A DNA stretch of 64,000 nucleotides from Actinomadura citrea (GTDB lineage Bacteria > Actinomycetota > Actinomycetes > Streptosporangiales > Streptosporangiaceae). A program made the position numbers and the translations under genes. The notes below the pieces were generated by a model that saw only the letters and a list, made by a program, of their open reading frames with translations, did not search any database and was not told the DNA's origin. Shown here one piece after another: positions 51,346 to 59,573 of this stretch. Every line of letters starts with the position of its first letter. Position 1 is the first letter of the stretch. The stretch covers positions 5,952,001 through 6,016,000 of the forward strand of contig NZ_JACCBT010000001.1 in NCBI RefSeq assembly GCF_013409045.1, given 5' to 3'.

Positions 51346-53919
51346 GTGGACAAGGGGTACGAGCTTTACTGCCTCGCAGACGAGCTCTTTTACGATGCTC
51401 CGCCGGTGGCCCGTAGCACCGACTTCGACATCACTCGGCGGGAACTCCCCGAGGGCTGGGAAAAGGTCTTCGGCGACGAGTGGGTCGTCTATGTGCCGCC
51501 GGTGCAGCGCGCCCCCGAGCAGGGCTGGAAAGTGCACGTCTCGGGGTGCCCGGAAAGCGCGGAGGAGTCGCTCGCCGGCACGTGGGAATACTGCGTCGCC
51601 CGGGGAATCGAGTTCAAGCACCTGCGCGGCCCGGGGACGCTCCGGAGGCGCAACGCCAAGTACGCGCCGCGCGGGGCGAGCGGGAAGCTCGTCACGATCT
51701 ACCCTGAGGACGAGCGCGAGCTGGCGGAGGTGCTCACCGGGCTCGGCGCGCGGCTGGACGGCCTCCCCGGCCCGTACATCCTCAGCGACCTGCGCATCGG
51801 TGAGGGCCCGCTGCACGTCCGGTACGGCGGCTTCGCGGAGCGCCGGTGCCTGGACGAGCAGGGGCGGCTCGTGCCAGCGCTGCGCGACGGCTCCGGGGAA
51901 CTGGTGCCGGACCGGCGCGATCCCGTCTTCTCCGTCCCCGGCTGGGTGAGCCTTCCCGACTGCCTGGAAGCGCATCTCAAGGCACGCGGCGCCACGACGA
52001 CGACCGATCTGCCCTACCGGATCGACACGGCCCTCCACTTTTCCAACGGGGGCGGTGTCTACGCGGCTACCGACACCCGAAGCGGGACGAAGGTGGTACT
52101 GAAAGAAGGGCGCCCCTATGCGGGCCTCGCCGCCGACGGCGCGGACGCGGTGACCCGGCTCCGGCGTGAGCGGGACATTCTGGAAAAGCTCGACGGGATC
52201 GACGGCGTGCCCGCCGTTCTCGACTGGTTCACGCTCGGCGAGCACCATTTCCTGGTCCAGGAGTTCATCGAGGGGCGCACGCTCAACACCTTCTTCGCCG
52301 AACGGCACCCGATGCTCGATCCCGAGCCGGATCCCGCGAAGACCGCCGAGTACACCACATGGGCGCTGCGCGTCCACGCAGGGGTGGAACGCGTCATCGC
52401 CGCCATCCACGAGCGCGGCGTGGTCTTCAACGACCTGCACATGTTCAACGTGATGGTGCGGCCGGACGACTCGGTCGCGCTGATCGACTTCGAGACGGCG
52501 GCGCCCGCGGCCGACGGCGGCCGGCAGACCCTCGCCAACCCCGCGTTCCTCGCCCCGCCCGACCGGCGCGGCGCCGAGGTGGACCGCTACAGCCTCGCCT
52601 GCCTGCGGCTCGCCCTGTTCGTCCCGCTGACCACGCTGTTCGTGATCGACCGGGGCAAGGCGCGGCAGCTCGCCGACCTGATCGCCGAGAACTTCCCCGT
52701 CCCCCGGGCGTTCCTGGACGAGGCGGTCGCGCAGATCGCCCGGGACGTCGTGCCCGCCCCCGCACCGGCGTTCACTCCGGACGCCCCCGGCTGGGAGCGC
52801 GCCAGGGACGCCCTCGCACGGGCGATCCTCGAGAGCGCCACCCCCGAGCGCGCCGACCGGCTCTTCCCCGGCGACGTGGAGCAGTTCTCCGGCGCGTCGC
52901 TCGGGCTCGCGCACGGCGCCGCCGGCGTCCTGTACGCGCTGGACGCGACGGGCGCCGGCCGGGTCCCGGCCCACGAGGAGTGGCTGGCGGAGCGGGCGGC
53001 GAACCCGCGCCGCGGAACCGGGATCGGCCTGTACGACGGCCTGATGGGCGCCGCGTACGTGCTGTCCCGCCTCGGCCACCGGGACGCCGCGCTCACCGCC
53101 GCCCGGCACTGCCTGGGCGAACGGTGGGAGCGGCTCGGCGACGACCTCTACGGCGGCCTGCCGGGAGTCGCGCTCGTCCTGGACCACCTCGCCGGCGCGA
53201 CCGGCGACGCGTTCCTGCGCGAGGCGGCCCGCCGCTGCGTGGAGATCGTGGCGGAGCGGTCCGGCGGAGGGGGCGGCGCGCGTCCCGGCCTCATGCACGG
53301 CGGCGCCGGCGCGGCGCTGATGTTCGTCCGCGCCTACGAGCGCGACGGGAACCCCGAGCTGCTCGACCTGGCCGCCGCCGCGCTGCACCGCGACCTCGCC
53401 GCCTGCGTCACCGACCACAACGGCGCCCTGCACGTCGACCAGGGCAGCCGGGTGCTGCCCTACCTCGGCCGCGGCAGCGTCGGCATCGGCCTCGTCCTGG
53501 ACGAGTACCTGGCCCACCGGGCGGACGAGCGGTTCGAGGCGGCGCGCGACGCCGTCCGCCTCGCCGCGATGTCCCGGTACTACGCGCAGCCGAGCCTGTT
53601 CAGCGGGCGTGCCGGGATGCTGCTCCACCTGGCCCGGCACGCCCGGTCGGGCCTCGACCCGGCGGACGGGGCGCGGGTGGAGGGGCACGTCCGCGACCTC
53701 GCCTGGCACGCGCTGCCGTACGCGGGCGGGCTGGCGATGCCGGGCGAGCACATGTACCGGCTGTCGATGGACCTCGCGACCGGCACCGCCGGGGTGCTGC
53801 TCGCGCTCGGCGCGGCCCTCCACGACCCGGCCCCCGGACTGCCGTTCCTCGGGACGGCGCACCGACCCCCCGTGGGGACCCCCACGGCGGCCACCTCTAT
53901 CCAGCCCGAAAGGAGGTGA
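51346..53919 (+). CDS. Class III lanthipeptide synthetase (LanKC, RamC/AmfT-like)
   Basis: 857 residues from GTG 51346 (AGGGGA nine bases upstream). Three domains: an N-terminal lyase part (1-215), a Ser/Thr-kinase-like domain (about 225-500; catalytic loop VVFNDLHMFNVMV, metal-binding IDFETA) and a C-terminal LanC-like cyclase (about 520-840; LYDGLMGAAYVLSRLG, DLYGGLPGVALVLDHL, GLMHGGAGAALMF). The cyclase lacks the Cys/Cys/His zinc ligands, which separates class III from class IV. It phosphorylates and dehydrates Ser/Thr in the precursor and forms lanthionine or labionin rings. The precursor gene follows: its ribosome site overlaps this gene's stop (AGGAGGTGA). Confidence 0.93.
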   Translation: MDKGYELYCLADELFYDAPPVARSTDFDITRRELPEGWEKVFGDEWVVYVPPVQRAPEQGWKVHVSGCPESAEESLAGTWEYCVARGIEFKHLRGPGTLRRRNAKYAPRGASGKLVTIYPEDERELAEVLTGLGARLDGLPGPYILSDLRIGEGPLHVRYGGFAERRCLDEQGRLVPALRDGSGELVPDRRDPVFSVPGWVSLPDCLEAHLKARGATTTTDLPYRIDTALHFSNGGGVYAATDTRSGTKVVLKEGRPYAGLAADGADAVTRLRRERDILEKLDGIDGVPAVLDWFTLGEHHFLVQEFIEGRTLNTFFAERHPMLDPEPDPAKTAEYTTWALRVHAGVERVIAAIHERGVVFNDLHMFNVMVRPDDSVALIDFETAAPAADGGRQTLANPAFLAPPDRRGAEVDRYSLACLRLALFVPLTTLFVIDRGKARQLADLIAENFPVPRAFLDEAVAQIARDVVPAPAPAFTPDAPGWERARDALARAILESATPERADRLFPGDVEQFSGASLGLAHGAAGVLYALDATGAGRVPAHEEWLAERAANPRRGTGIGLYDGLMGAAYVLSRLGHRDAALTAARHCLGERWERLGDDLYGGLPGVALVLDHLAGATGDAFLREAARRCVEIVAERSGGGGGARPGLMHGGAGAALMFVRAYERDGNPELLDLAAAALHRDLAACVTDHNGALHVDQGSRVLPYLGRGSVGIGLVLDEYLAHRADERFEAARDAVRLAAMSRYYAQPSLFSGRAGMLLHLARHARSGLDPADGARVEGHVRDLAWHALPYAGGLAMPGEHMYRLSMDLATGTAGVLLALGAALHDPAPGLPFLGTAHRPPVGTPTAATSIQPERR

Positions 53920-53924
53920 AGAAC

Positions 53925-54035
53925 ATGGCGCTTCTCGACCTTCAGGGGATGGTGAGCGAGAACGGCGGCGGCGGCGGCAACAGCAGCCTCAGCCTGCTCT
54001 GCCACAGCTCCCACAGCATCACGATCTGCCTGTGA
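53925..54035 (+). CDS. SapB/AmfS-like class III lanthipeptide precursor
   Basis: 36 residues from ATG 53925 with a perfect AAGGAGG 12 bases upstream. The leader starts MALLDLQGM, almost the start of AmfS (MALLDLQTM). A Gly5 run separates it from a core NSSLSLLCHSSHSITICL. The second ring motif is canonical: Ser28-x-x-Ser31-x-x-x-Cys35. The first is one residue short: Ser20-x-x-Ser23-x-x-Cys26. SapB and AmfS are surfactant peptides that help raise aerial hyphae; the same role is inferred here. Too short for automatic gene finders. Confidence 0.9.
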   Translation: MALLDLQGMVSENGGGGGNSSLSLLCHSSHSITICL

Positions 54036-54095
54036 TGACGCTGGCGGCCACGGCCCTCTTCCGGGGCCGTGGCCGCCACCGTGTTTGGAGACCCC

Positions 54096-55781
54096 ATGAC
54101 CTCCCCTCCCCCGGCGCCCGGCGCGGACCGGCTGCTGCTGCGCGCCGCCGGCCGCGCCCGCGGCTGGACGGCGCTCGTCGCGGCCACCGCCCTGGCGGAC
54201 GCGGCGGCGGCCGTCCTGCTCCCGTTCGCGCTGGCCCGCGCGATCGACGCGGTCCCGCCGGGCGGGACCCCCGCCTCGGCCGCGCTGTGGCCCTGCGTCG
54301 CGCTGGTCGCGGCGTCCGCGGCGGCGGAGGTGCTGTCGGAGCTCGCGACCGGCTGCGCGGCCGCGCGGGCGACGGCGTGGCTGCGGCACACCCTCGTCCG
54401 GCACCTGCTGGCGGCGGACCCGGCGCCGCGCGTCCCGCCGGGGGACGTGGCCGGACGCATGGTGGGCGGCGCGGCCGAGGCGGGCGTGGCGCCCGCCGCC
54501 GCGACCGAGGCCGCGGCCGGGCTGCTGCCGGCCGCCGGGGCGCTCGCCGCCCTCTGCCTCATCGACTGGCGGATCGCGGCGGCGATCGCGGCCGCACTGC
54601 CTGCGGTGGCGTTGCTGATGCGCGCGTTCGTCCGCGACATCACCGCGTCCGCGCACCGCTACCTCACCGTCCAGGGCACGATCGCGGGCCGCCTCGCCGA
54701 GGCCATCGCCGGGACCCGGACGATCGCCGCCGCCGGCACGGCGGGACGCGAGGCGGCGCGCATCCTCGGCCCCCTCCCCGGCCTGCGCGCCGAGGGCGAG
54801 GCGATGTGGCGGGTGCAGGGCGGCATCGCGGCGCGCGGCCTGCTGGCGCTGCTGCTCCTGCAGGTCGCGGCCGTCGGGATCGCCGGCGCCGAGCTCGCGG
54901 CGGGCCGCGTCACGCCGGGCGAGCTGGTCGCGACCGTCCAGTACGCGGGGCTCGCCGCCGGGTTCGGGCCCGTCCTCACCCAGCTGCTCCGCCTCGGCCG
55001 CGCCCGCGCCGGCGCCCGCCGCGCCGCGGAGATCCTGGCGTGGCCCGCGCGGCGCCACGGCACCGGCGACGTCCCGCCGGGCCCCGGCCGCCTGGAGTTC
55101 CGCGGGGTCGCCGTCCCCGGCGCGCTGGACGGCCTGGACCTCACGGTCCCCGGCGGGCGCGCCGTCGCCGTCGTGGGGCGTTCCGGCTCCGGCGCCTCCG
55201 CGCTCGCCGCGCTCGCCGGGCGGCTCGCCGACCCCGACCGCGGCGAGGTGCTGCTGGACGGCACGCCCCTCCCCCGGCTCGGCCGGACGGCGCTGCGCCG
55301 CGAGATCGGCTACGCCTTCGCCCGGCCGGCGCTGTTCGGCGCGACCGTCCGCGACGCCATCGCCTTCGGTCCCTCGCGCCCGCCGGACACCTGGCTGCGC
55401 GAGGCGGCGCGGGCCGCCCGCGCCGACGGCTTCATCCGCCGCCTCCCGCGGGGCTACGGCACACCGCTCGCGGAGGCGCCGCTGTCCGGCGGGGAGCTGC
55501 AGCGCGTGGGCCTGGCCCGCGCGTTCGCCCACGCCGGACGCGTCCTCGTCCTGGACGACGCGACCTCCAGCCTCGACACCGTGACCGAACTGCAGATCAC
55601 CGACGCGCTGCTCGACCGGTTCGCCGACCGGACCCGCCTGATCGTGGCCCACCGCGCCTCCACCGCCGCCCGCGCCGACCTGGTCGTCTGGCTGCACGAG
55701 GGCCGCGTCCGCCGGGTCGCCCCGCACGAGGTCCTCTGGCCCGACCCCGACTACCGCGCGGTCTTCGGGGGTCCGGCGTGA
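54096..55781 (+). CDS. ABC transporter half with degenerate nucleotide site (RamA/RamB-like)
   Basis: 561 residues from ATG 54096. N-terminal membrane domain with about six segments, then an ATPase. The ATPase has Walker A GRSGSGAS (about 360-367), where the essential Lys is Ala, and Walker B LVLDDATSSLD with Asp in place of the catalytic Glu. The signature LSGGELQRVGLARAF and the His loop IVAHR are normal. It cannot hydrolyse ATP alone but supplies an intact signature to its partner, whose gene overlaps this stop (GTGA). Role: export of the lanthipeptide. Confidence 0.9.
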   Translation: MTSPPPAPGADRLLLRAAGRARGWTALVAATALADAAAAVLLPFALARAIDAVPPGGTPASAALWPCVALVAASAAAEVLSELATGCAAARATAWLRHTLVRHLLAADPAPRVPPGDVAGRMVGGAAEAGVAPAAATEAAAGLLPAAGALAALCLIDWRIAAAIAAALPAVALLMRAFVRDITASAHRYLTVQGTIAGRLAEAIAGTRTIAAAGTAGREAARILGPLPGLRAEGEAMWRVQGGIAARGLLALLLLQVAAVGIAGAELAAGRVTPGELVATVQYAGLAAGFGPVLTQLLRLGRARAGARRAAEILAWPARRHGTGDVPPGPGRLEFRGVAVPGALDGLDLTVPGGRAVAVVGRSGSGASALAALAGRLADPDRGEVLLDGTPLPRLGRTALRREIGYAFARPALFGATVRDAIAFGPSRPPDTWLREAARAARADGFIRRLPRGYGTPLAEAPLSGGELQRVGLARAFAHAGRVLVLDDATSSLDTVTELQITDALLDRFADRTRLIVAHRASTAARADLVVWLHEGRVRRVAPHEVLWPDPDYRAVFGGPA

Positions 55782-57622
55782 TCGGGAGGCGGGAGGCGGC
55801 GCGGGTCCTGTGGCGCGGTGCCGGGGACGCCGTCCGGGCGCGCCCGCGGGCGGTGGCGCGGGCCGCCGGGTGGTCGGCGGTGGAGGCCGTGCCCACGGCG
55901 GTGTTCGGGCGGGCCGTCGGGGAGGCCACCGACGCGTTCCGGACGGGCCGCACGTCCGCCGCGGTCGCCTGGCTCGGCGCCCTCGCCGTGTCGGCCCTGG
56001 TGGGGGCGGTCGGGAGCCGGCGGCTGTATCCGGCGCTGGCCGCGATCGTGGAGCCGTTCCGGGACGACCTGGTGAGGCGGGTCGCGACGGGGGCGCTGCA
56101 CCGGTCGCTGCGGGGACGGCCCGACACGGGCGCGGTCGCGCGGCTCACCCACCAGGTGGAGATCGTCCGGGACACGTTCGGCGGGCTGCTCGTCGTCGCG
56201 CGCGGGTTCGCGTTCACGGCCGGGGCGGCGCTGCTGGGGCTGGCGACGATGACGCCGGAGGTGGTGGCGCTGGTGCTGCCGCCGCTCGTGCTCGGGCTGG
56301 CGCTGTTCGGGGCGGTGTTCGGGAGGGCGGCCGCGCGTCAGCGGGAGCTCGTCGTCGGCGAGGAGGAGATCGCCGAACGGACCACCGCCCTGGCCGCCGG
56401 GCTGCGGGACGCCGTCGGGTGCGGCGGCGAGGACCTGCTGCGGGCGGAACTGGGCGCCGCCGTGGAGGCGCAGGCGGCGGCCGGGCGCGCGGTGGCGCGG
56501 CTCGCGGCGGTGCGCGCCGTCGCCCTCGCGGTGAGCGGCTGGCTGCCGCTGCTGCTGGTCCTCGCGGCGGCGCCGTGGCTGATGCGGCGCGGCGCCACGG
56601 CGGGGACGGTGATCGGCGCGCTGACCTACGTCCTGCACGGGTTGCAGCCGGCGCTGCGCACGCTCGTGCACGGGATGGGCGGCAGCGGGCTGCGGCTGGC
56701 GGTGACGCTCGGCCGGATCCTGGAGACGGGCGCGCCGGACGCGCCCGTCCCGCCCGAGCCCGCCGCGCCCGTGCCGGGGGCTCCGGCGGTGGAGCTGCGC
56801 GGCGTGACCTTCGCCTACGGGGACGGCGCGCGGCCGGTGATCGAGAACCTGGACCTGGTCGTCCCGCCCGGCGACCACCTGGCCGTGGTGGGGCCGAGCG
56901 GGATCGGCAAGTCGACGCTGGCGGCGCTGATCGCGGGGCTGGCCGCGCCCGGCGCGGGCGAGGTCCTGGTGGACGGGCGGCCGGCGGGCGACCCGGGCCG
57001 CCGGGTGCTCGTCCCGCAGGAGGCGTACGTCTTCAGCGGCACCCTCCTCGACAACCTCACCTACCACGCGCCGGACGCCGGCCCGTGCGAGGCGGGCCGG
57101 GCCGTGGACGCGCTGGGGCTGGCGCCGCTCGTCCGCGACCTCGGCGGGTACGGGGCGCGGCTGGAGCCCGGCGCGCTGACCGAGGCCCAGCGGCAGTGCG
57201 TCGCGCTGTGCCGGGCCTACCTCGCGCCGCAGCCCGTCGTCATCCTGGACGAGGCCGCGTACCGGCTCGACCCGGCCGCCGAGGCGCGGATGGAGGAGGC
57301 GTTCGCGCGGCGGCCCGGCACGCTGGTCGTCATCGCGCACCGGATCAGCTCGGCGATGCGCGCCCGCCGCGTCCTGGTGCTGGACGGGACCCGCGCCCAC
57401 CTCGGGCGGCACGCGGACCTGCCCGCGGTGTGCCCGCTGTACCGGGACCTGATCGGCCGCTGGGAGGAGGGCTCACAGCCACCCGGCGTCCTCGGCGATC
57501 CGGATGGCCTGGACCCGGTTCTCCGCGCCGATCTTGCGGTTGATGCGGGAGAGGTGGTTGCGGACGGTGCCGATCGTCAGGACGAGGTCCTCGGCGATCT
57601 GCGCCGCGGAAGCGCCCCGTGA
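55778..57622 (+). CDS. ABC transporter half with intact Walker motifs but degenerate signature
   Basis: 614 residues from GTG 55778, overlapping the first half's stop. Membrane domain (about five to six segments, weak first part), then an ATPase with normal Walker A GPSGIGKSTL (372-381), Walker B VILDEAAYRLD and IAHR. The signature is LTEAQRQC instead of LSGGQ. So the heterodimer has one canonical site (this Walker pair plus the partner's LSGGE) and one dead site. The last 50 residues (from about 57473) run antisense over the end of the response-regulator gene, are polar and unlike the family, and may be a read-on after a lost stop. Confidence 0.88.
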   Translation: MIGRREAARVLWRGAGDAVRARPRAVARAAGWSAVEAVPTAVFGRAVGEATDAFRTGRTSAAVAWLGALAVSALVGAVGSRRLYPALAAIVEPFRDDLVRRVATGALHRSLRGRPDTGAVARLTHQVEIVRDTFGGLLVVARGFAFTAGAALLGLATMTPEVVALVLPPLVLGLALFGAVFGRAAARQRELVVGEEEIAERTTALAAGLRDAVGCGGEDLLRAELGAAVEAQAAAGRAVARLAAVRAVALAVSGWLPLLLVLAAAPWLMRRGATAGTVIGALTYVLHGLQPALRTLVHGMGGSGLRLAVTLGRILETGAPDAPVPPEPAAPVPGAPAVELRGVTFAYGDGARPVIENLDLVVPPGDHLAVVGPSGIGKSTLAALIAGLAAPGAGEVLVDGRPAGDPGRRVLVPQEAYVFSGTLLDNLTYHAPDAGPCEAGRAVDALGLAPLVRDLGGYGARLEPGALTEAQRQCVALCRAYLAPQPVVILDEAAYRLDPAAEARMEEAFARRPGTLVVIAHRISSAMRARRVLVLDGTRAHLGRHADLPAVCPLYRDLIGRWEEGSQPPGVLGDPDGLDPVLRADLAVDAGEVVADGADRQDEVLGDLRRGSAP

Positions 57623-58078
57623 CGCCAGGGTGAGGACCTCGATCTCCCGTTCGGTGAGCGGGCTCTGGGCCGAGCCCAGTTCGGTGAAGGCCATGTCGGG
57701 GTCGATGACGCGCGCGCCCTCGGCCGCCCGCCTGATCGCGTCCACGAGTTCGCCCGGCGAGGTGTCCTTCAGCACGAGCCCGGCCGCCCGCGCGTCCACC
57801 GCGCGCCGCAGGTCGCCGGTACGGCAGCGGCCCGCCATGAGGACGGTGCGGCACTCCGGGACGGCCTCGCGTAACGCCCGGGCGGCCGTGAATCCGTCCA
57901 GGTCGGGCAGCCCGACGTCGATCAGTGCGACGTCGGGCCGCCGTCTGCGCGCCGTGCGGAGCACCTGATCGCCCGAGCCGACCGCCGCCACCACGTCGAG
58001 GTCCTTCACCCGGTCGAACAGCGCGACCAGCCCGCTGCGCAGGAGAGGCGCCCCCTCCGCGAGCAGAATCCGAATCAT
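57473..58078 (-). CDS. NarL/LuxR-family response regulator, RamR/AmfR-like
   Basis: 201 residues from ATG 58078, with GGAG seven bases upstream. Receiver domain (1-120) plus LuxR HTH (LTEREIEVLTLASRGASAAQ, DLVLTIGTVRNHLSRI). Asp54 (the phospho-acceptor position) and Lys104 are present, but the acidic pair is Glu8-Gly9 and the Thr/Ser switch position is Ala82 (VLMAG). Such a pocket is often phosphorylation-independent. Convergent with the ABC transporter gene and in the lanthipeptide locus, it probably activates that operon, as RamR does for ramCSAB. No cognate kinase is nearby. Confidence 0.88.
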   Translation of the reverse strand: MIRILLAEGAPLLRSGLVALFDRVKDLDVVAAVGSGDQVLRTARRRRPDVALIDVGLPDLDGFTAARALREAVPECRTVLMAGRCRTGDLRRAVDARAAGLVLKDTSPGELVDAIRRAAEGARVIDPDMAFTELGSAQSPLTEREIEVLTLASRGASAAQIAEDLVLTIGTVRNHLSRINRKIGAENRVQAIRIAEDAGWL

Positions 58079-58365
58079 TTTCGTCTCCAACACGGCCACC
58101 CGTCCGCGGCCCGAGAAGGGAACAATCACCGAACGCGCTTCTAATATGAAGTCAGGGCGGTGGCCGAGAAGGGCTGCCGGAGATTCGGTCAGCGCGAAAT
58201 CGAATTTTCATTAGGTCACCTTCGACAGGCCTCGCGACTACTGAAGTCTTACCGGACGGAGCCAACACTATTCACTGCGTCATTGTAAAGACACCGGGAA
58301 AACCAGGAATCCAGCGCTGGGTATTCCGCCAATTAGCGGCCGTACACCTGATGGCCGAAACCGGT

Positions 58366-59319
58366 TCAGCCGAGGAAATCGAACTCCGCGCCGGCGCCCG
58401 CGGCGCGGGCCGCGGTGTAGGCCGTCCAGCTCAGCACGAGGTCCTGCCAGGGCAGCCCGACGGGCGCGTACACCGTGATCTCGCCGTCCTTCACCCGCCC
58501 GGGCACCTGGCCGCGCATCAGGTCGCGCAGCGTCCCGGCGGCGTGCTCGACGTCCAGGCCCGCGCCCGCCAGCACGCCCATCTCGACGGCCAGGGGGACG
58601 TCGTCGACGACGACGCGGGCGCCCTCCAGCAGGTCGGCCCCCAGTTCCGCCTTGCCGGGCTGGTCCGCGCCGAGCGAGGTGAGGTGCGTCCCGGGGGCCA
58701 CGTCGGCGGCGTGCAGCAGGGGGCGGCGCGCCCAGGTCGCCAGGACGACGATCCCGGCGTCCCGGACGGCGGCGCGCGGGTCGGGCGCCACGGTCGCGGG
58801 CGCGTCCAGCCGGGCGCCGTGCCGCGCGGCGAAGTCCGCGGCGCGGGCGGCGTCCAGGTCGAACACGGTGAGGCCGCGCACCTCCCGCAGCTCGCCCAGG
58901 CCCCGCATGACCAGTTCGGCCTGCGCGCCCGCACCGATCACCGCGACCGAGCCGGCCGCGGGGCGCGCCAGGACGTGGGTTCCGAGCGCGGCGGCCAGGC
59001 CGGTGCGCCAGGCGGTCACGGTCGCCGAGTCCAGCAGGGCCAGCAGCTCGCCGGTCCCGAGGTCGTGCAGGCAGACGACGCCGCGCAGCGCCGGCCGGCT
59101 GCCGGGGAACTTGGCGTTCACCTTCACCGTGTAGGCGGGGATCCCCTCGACCACGCCCGGCATCAGCGCCGTCGCGGTGCCCTGCTCCGGCAGCTCGACG
59201 ATCACCCGGCGGGCGGCGGCCCCGCCGTCCTCGGCCGTGAAGCCGCGGCGCAGGGCGTCCAGGCAGGGGGCGGGGTCGAGCAGCGACTCAAGGATGGAAC
59301 GGGCCAAGAGGAGCGTCAC
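58366..59319 (-). CDS. Ornithine cyclodeaminase/mu-crystallin family protein
   Basis: 317 residues from GTG 59319 with GGGAGGA seven bases upstream. Substrate-end residues Lys66 and Lys70 (TVKVNAKFP) and Arg105 (AWRTGLAA), Rossmann GAGAQA (129-134), SLGAD and a late DVEHAAGTL. The family includes ornithine cyclodeaminase, alanine dehydrogenase, ketimine reductase and biosynthetic enzymes such as those for 2,3-diaminopropionate. No lysine-to-product prediction is possible here. The 287-base interval to the response regulator is AT-richer than usual and probably holds the promoter. Confidence 0.88.
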   Translation of the reverse strand: MTLLLARSILESLLDPAPCLDALRRGFTAEDGGAAARRVIVELPEQGTATALMPGVVEGIPAYTVKVNAKFPGSRPALRGVVCLHDLGTGELLALLDSATVTAWRTGLAAALGTHVLARPAAGSVAVIGAGAQAELVMRGLGELREVRGLTVFDLDAARAADFAARHGARLDAPATVAPDPRAAVRDAGIVVLATWARRPLLHAADVAPGTHLTSLGADQPGKAELGADLLEGARVVVDDVPLAVEMGVLAGAGLDVEHAAGTLRDLMRGQVPGRVKDGEITVYAPVGLPWQDLVLSWTAYTAARAAGAGAEFDFLG

Positions 59320-59470
59320 CGGACCATCCTCCCGCGCCCCCGAGGCCGGCGTCACCCCGGGAGGGCACCCCATTGGACCTCCCGTCCCGCCCGAAACCAG
59401 CTAAACGGACAGTCCTCCCCGAGGATCGACCACGGAACCCGCACCCATTGTGACAATCCGTAGATGGTCG

Positions 59471-59499
59471 ATTAGTCACTTTCTCGACTTACATGGGCG
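59471..59499 (+). promoter_or_regulatory. Upstream element shared by two protease genes, copy 1
   Basis: ATTAGTCACTTTCT then CTTACATGG; nearly the same order (ATTAGTCACCTTCT, CTTACGT) lies at 60833-60860 before the second protease. The homology continues downstream through GACCTCCGGCGC and a hairpin-forming GGGCGCGCC block to the ribosome site. TTAC(A/G)T may be the -10 box. Confidence 0.5.
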
Positions 59500-59573
59500 T
59501 TCAGGAATCTTCCAGCATGACCCGTGACCTCCGGCGCGCCATTCGGGCGCGCCCAATCCCCCCTGGAGGCACA

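Noticed and set aside
54096..57622. Idea that both ABC genes are pseudogenes because of broken motifs
   Set aside because: The losses are complementary between the halves, frames are intact and the genes overlap, as in working asymmetric exporters.
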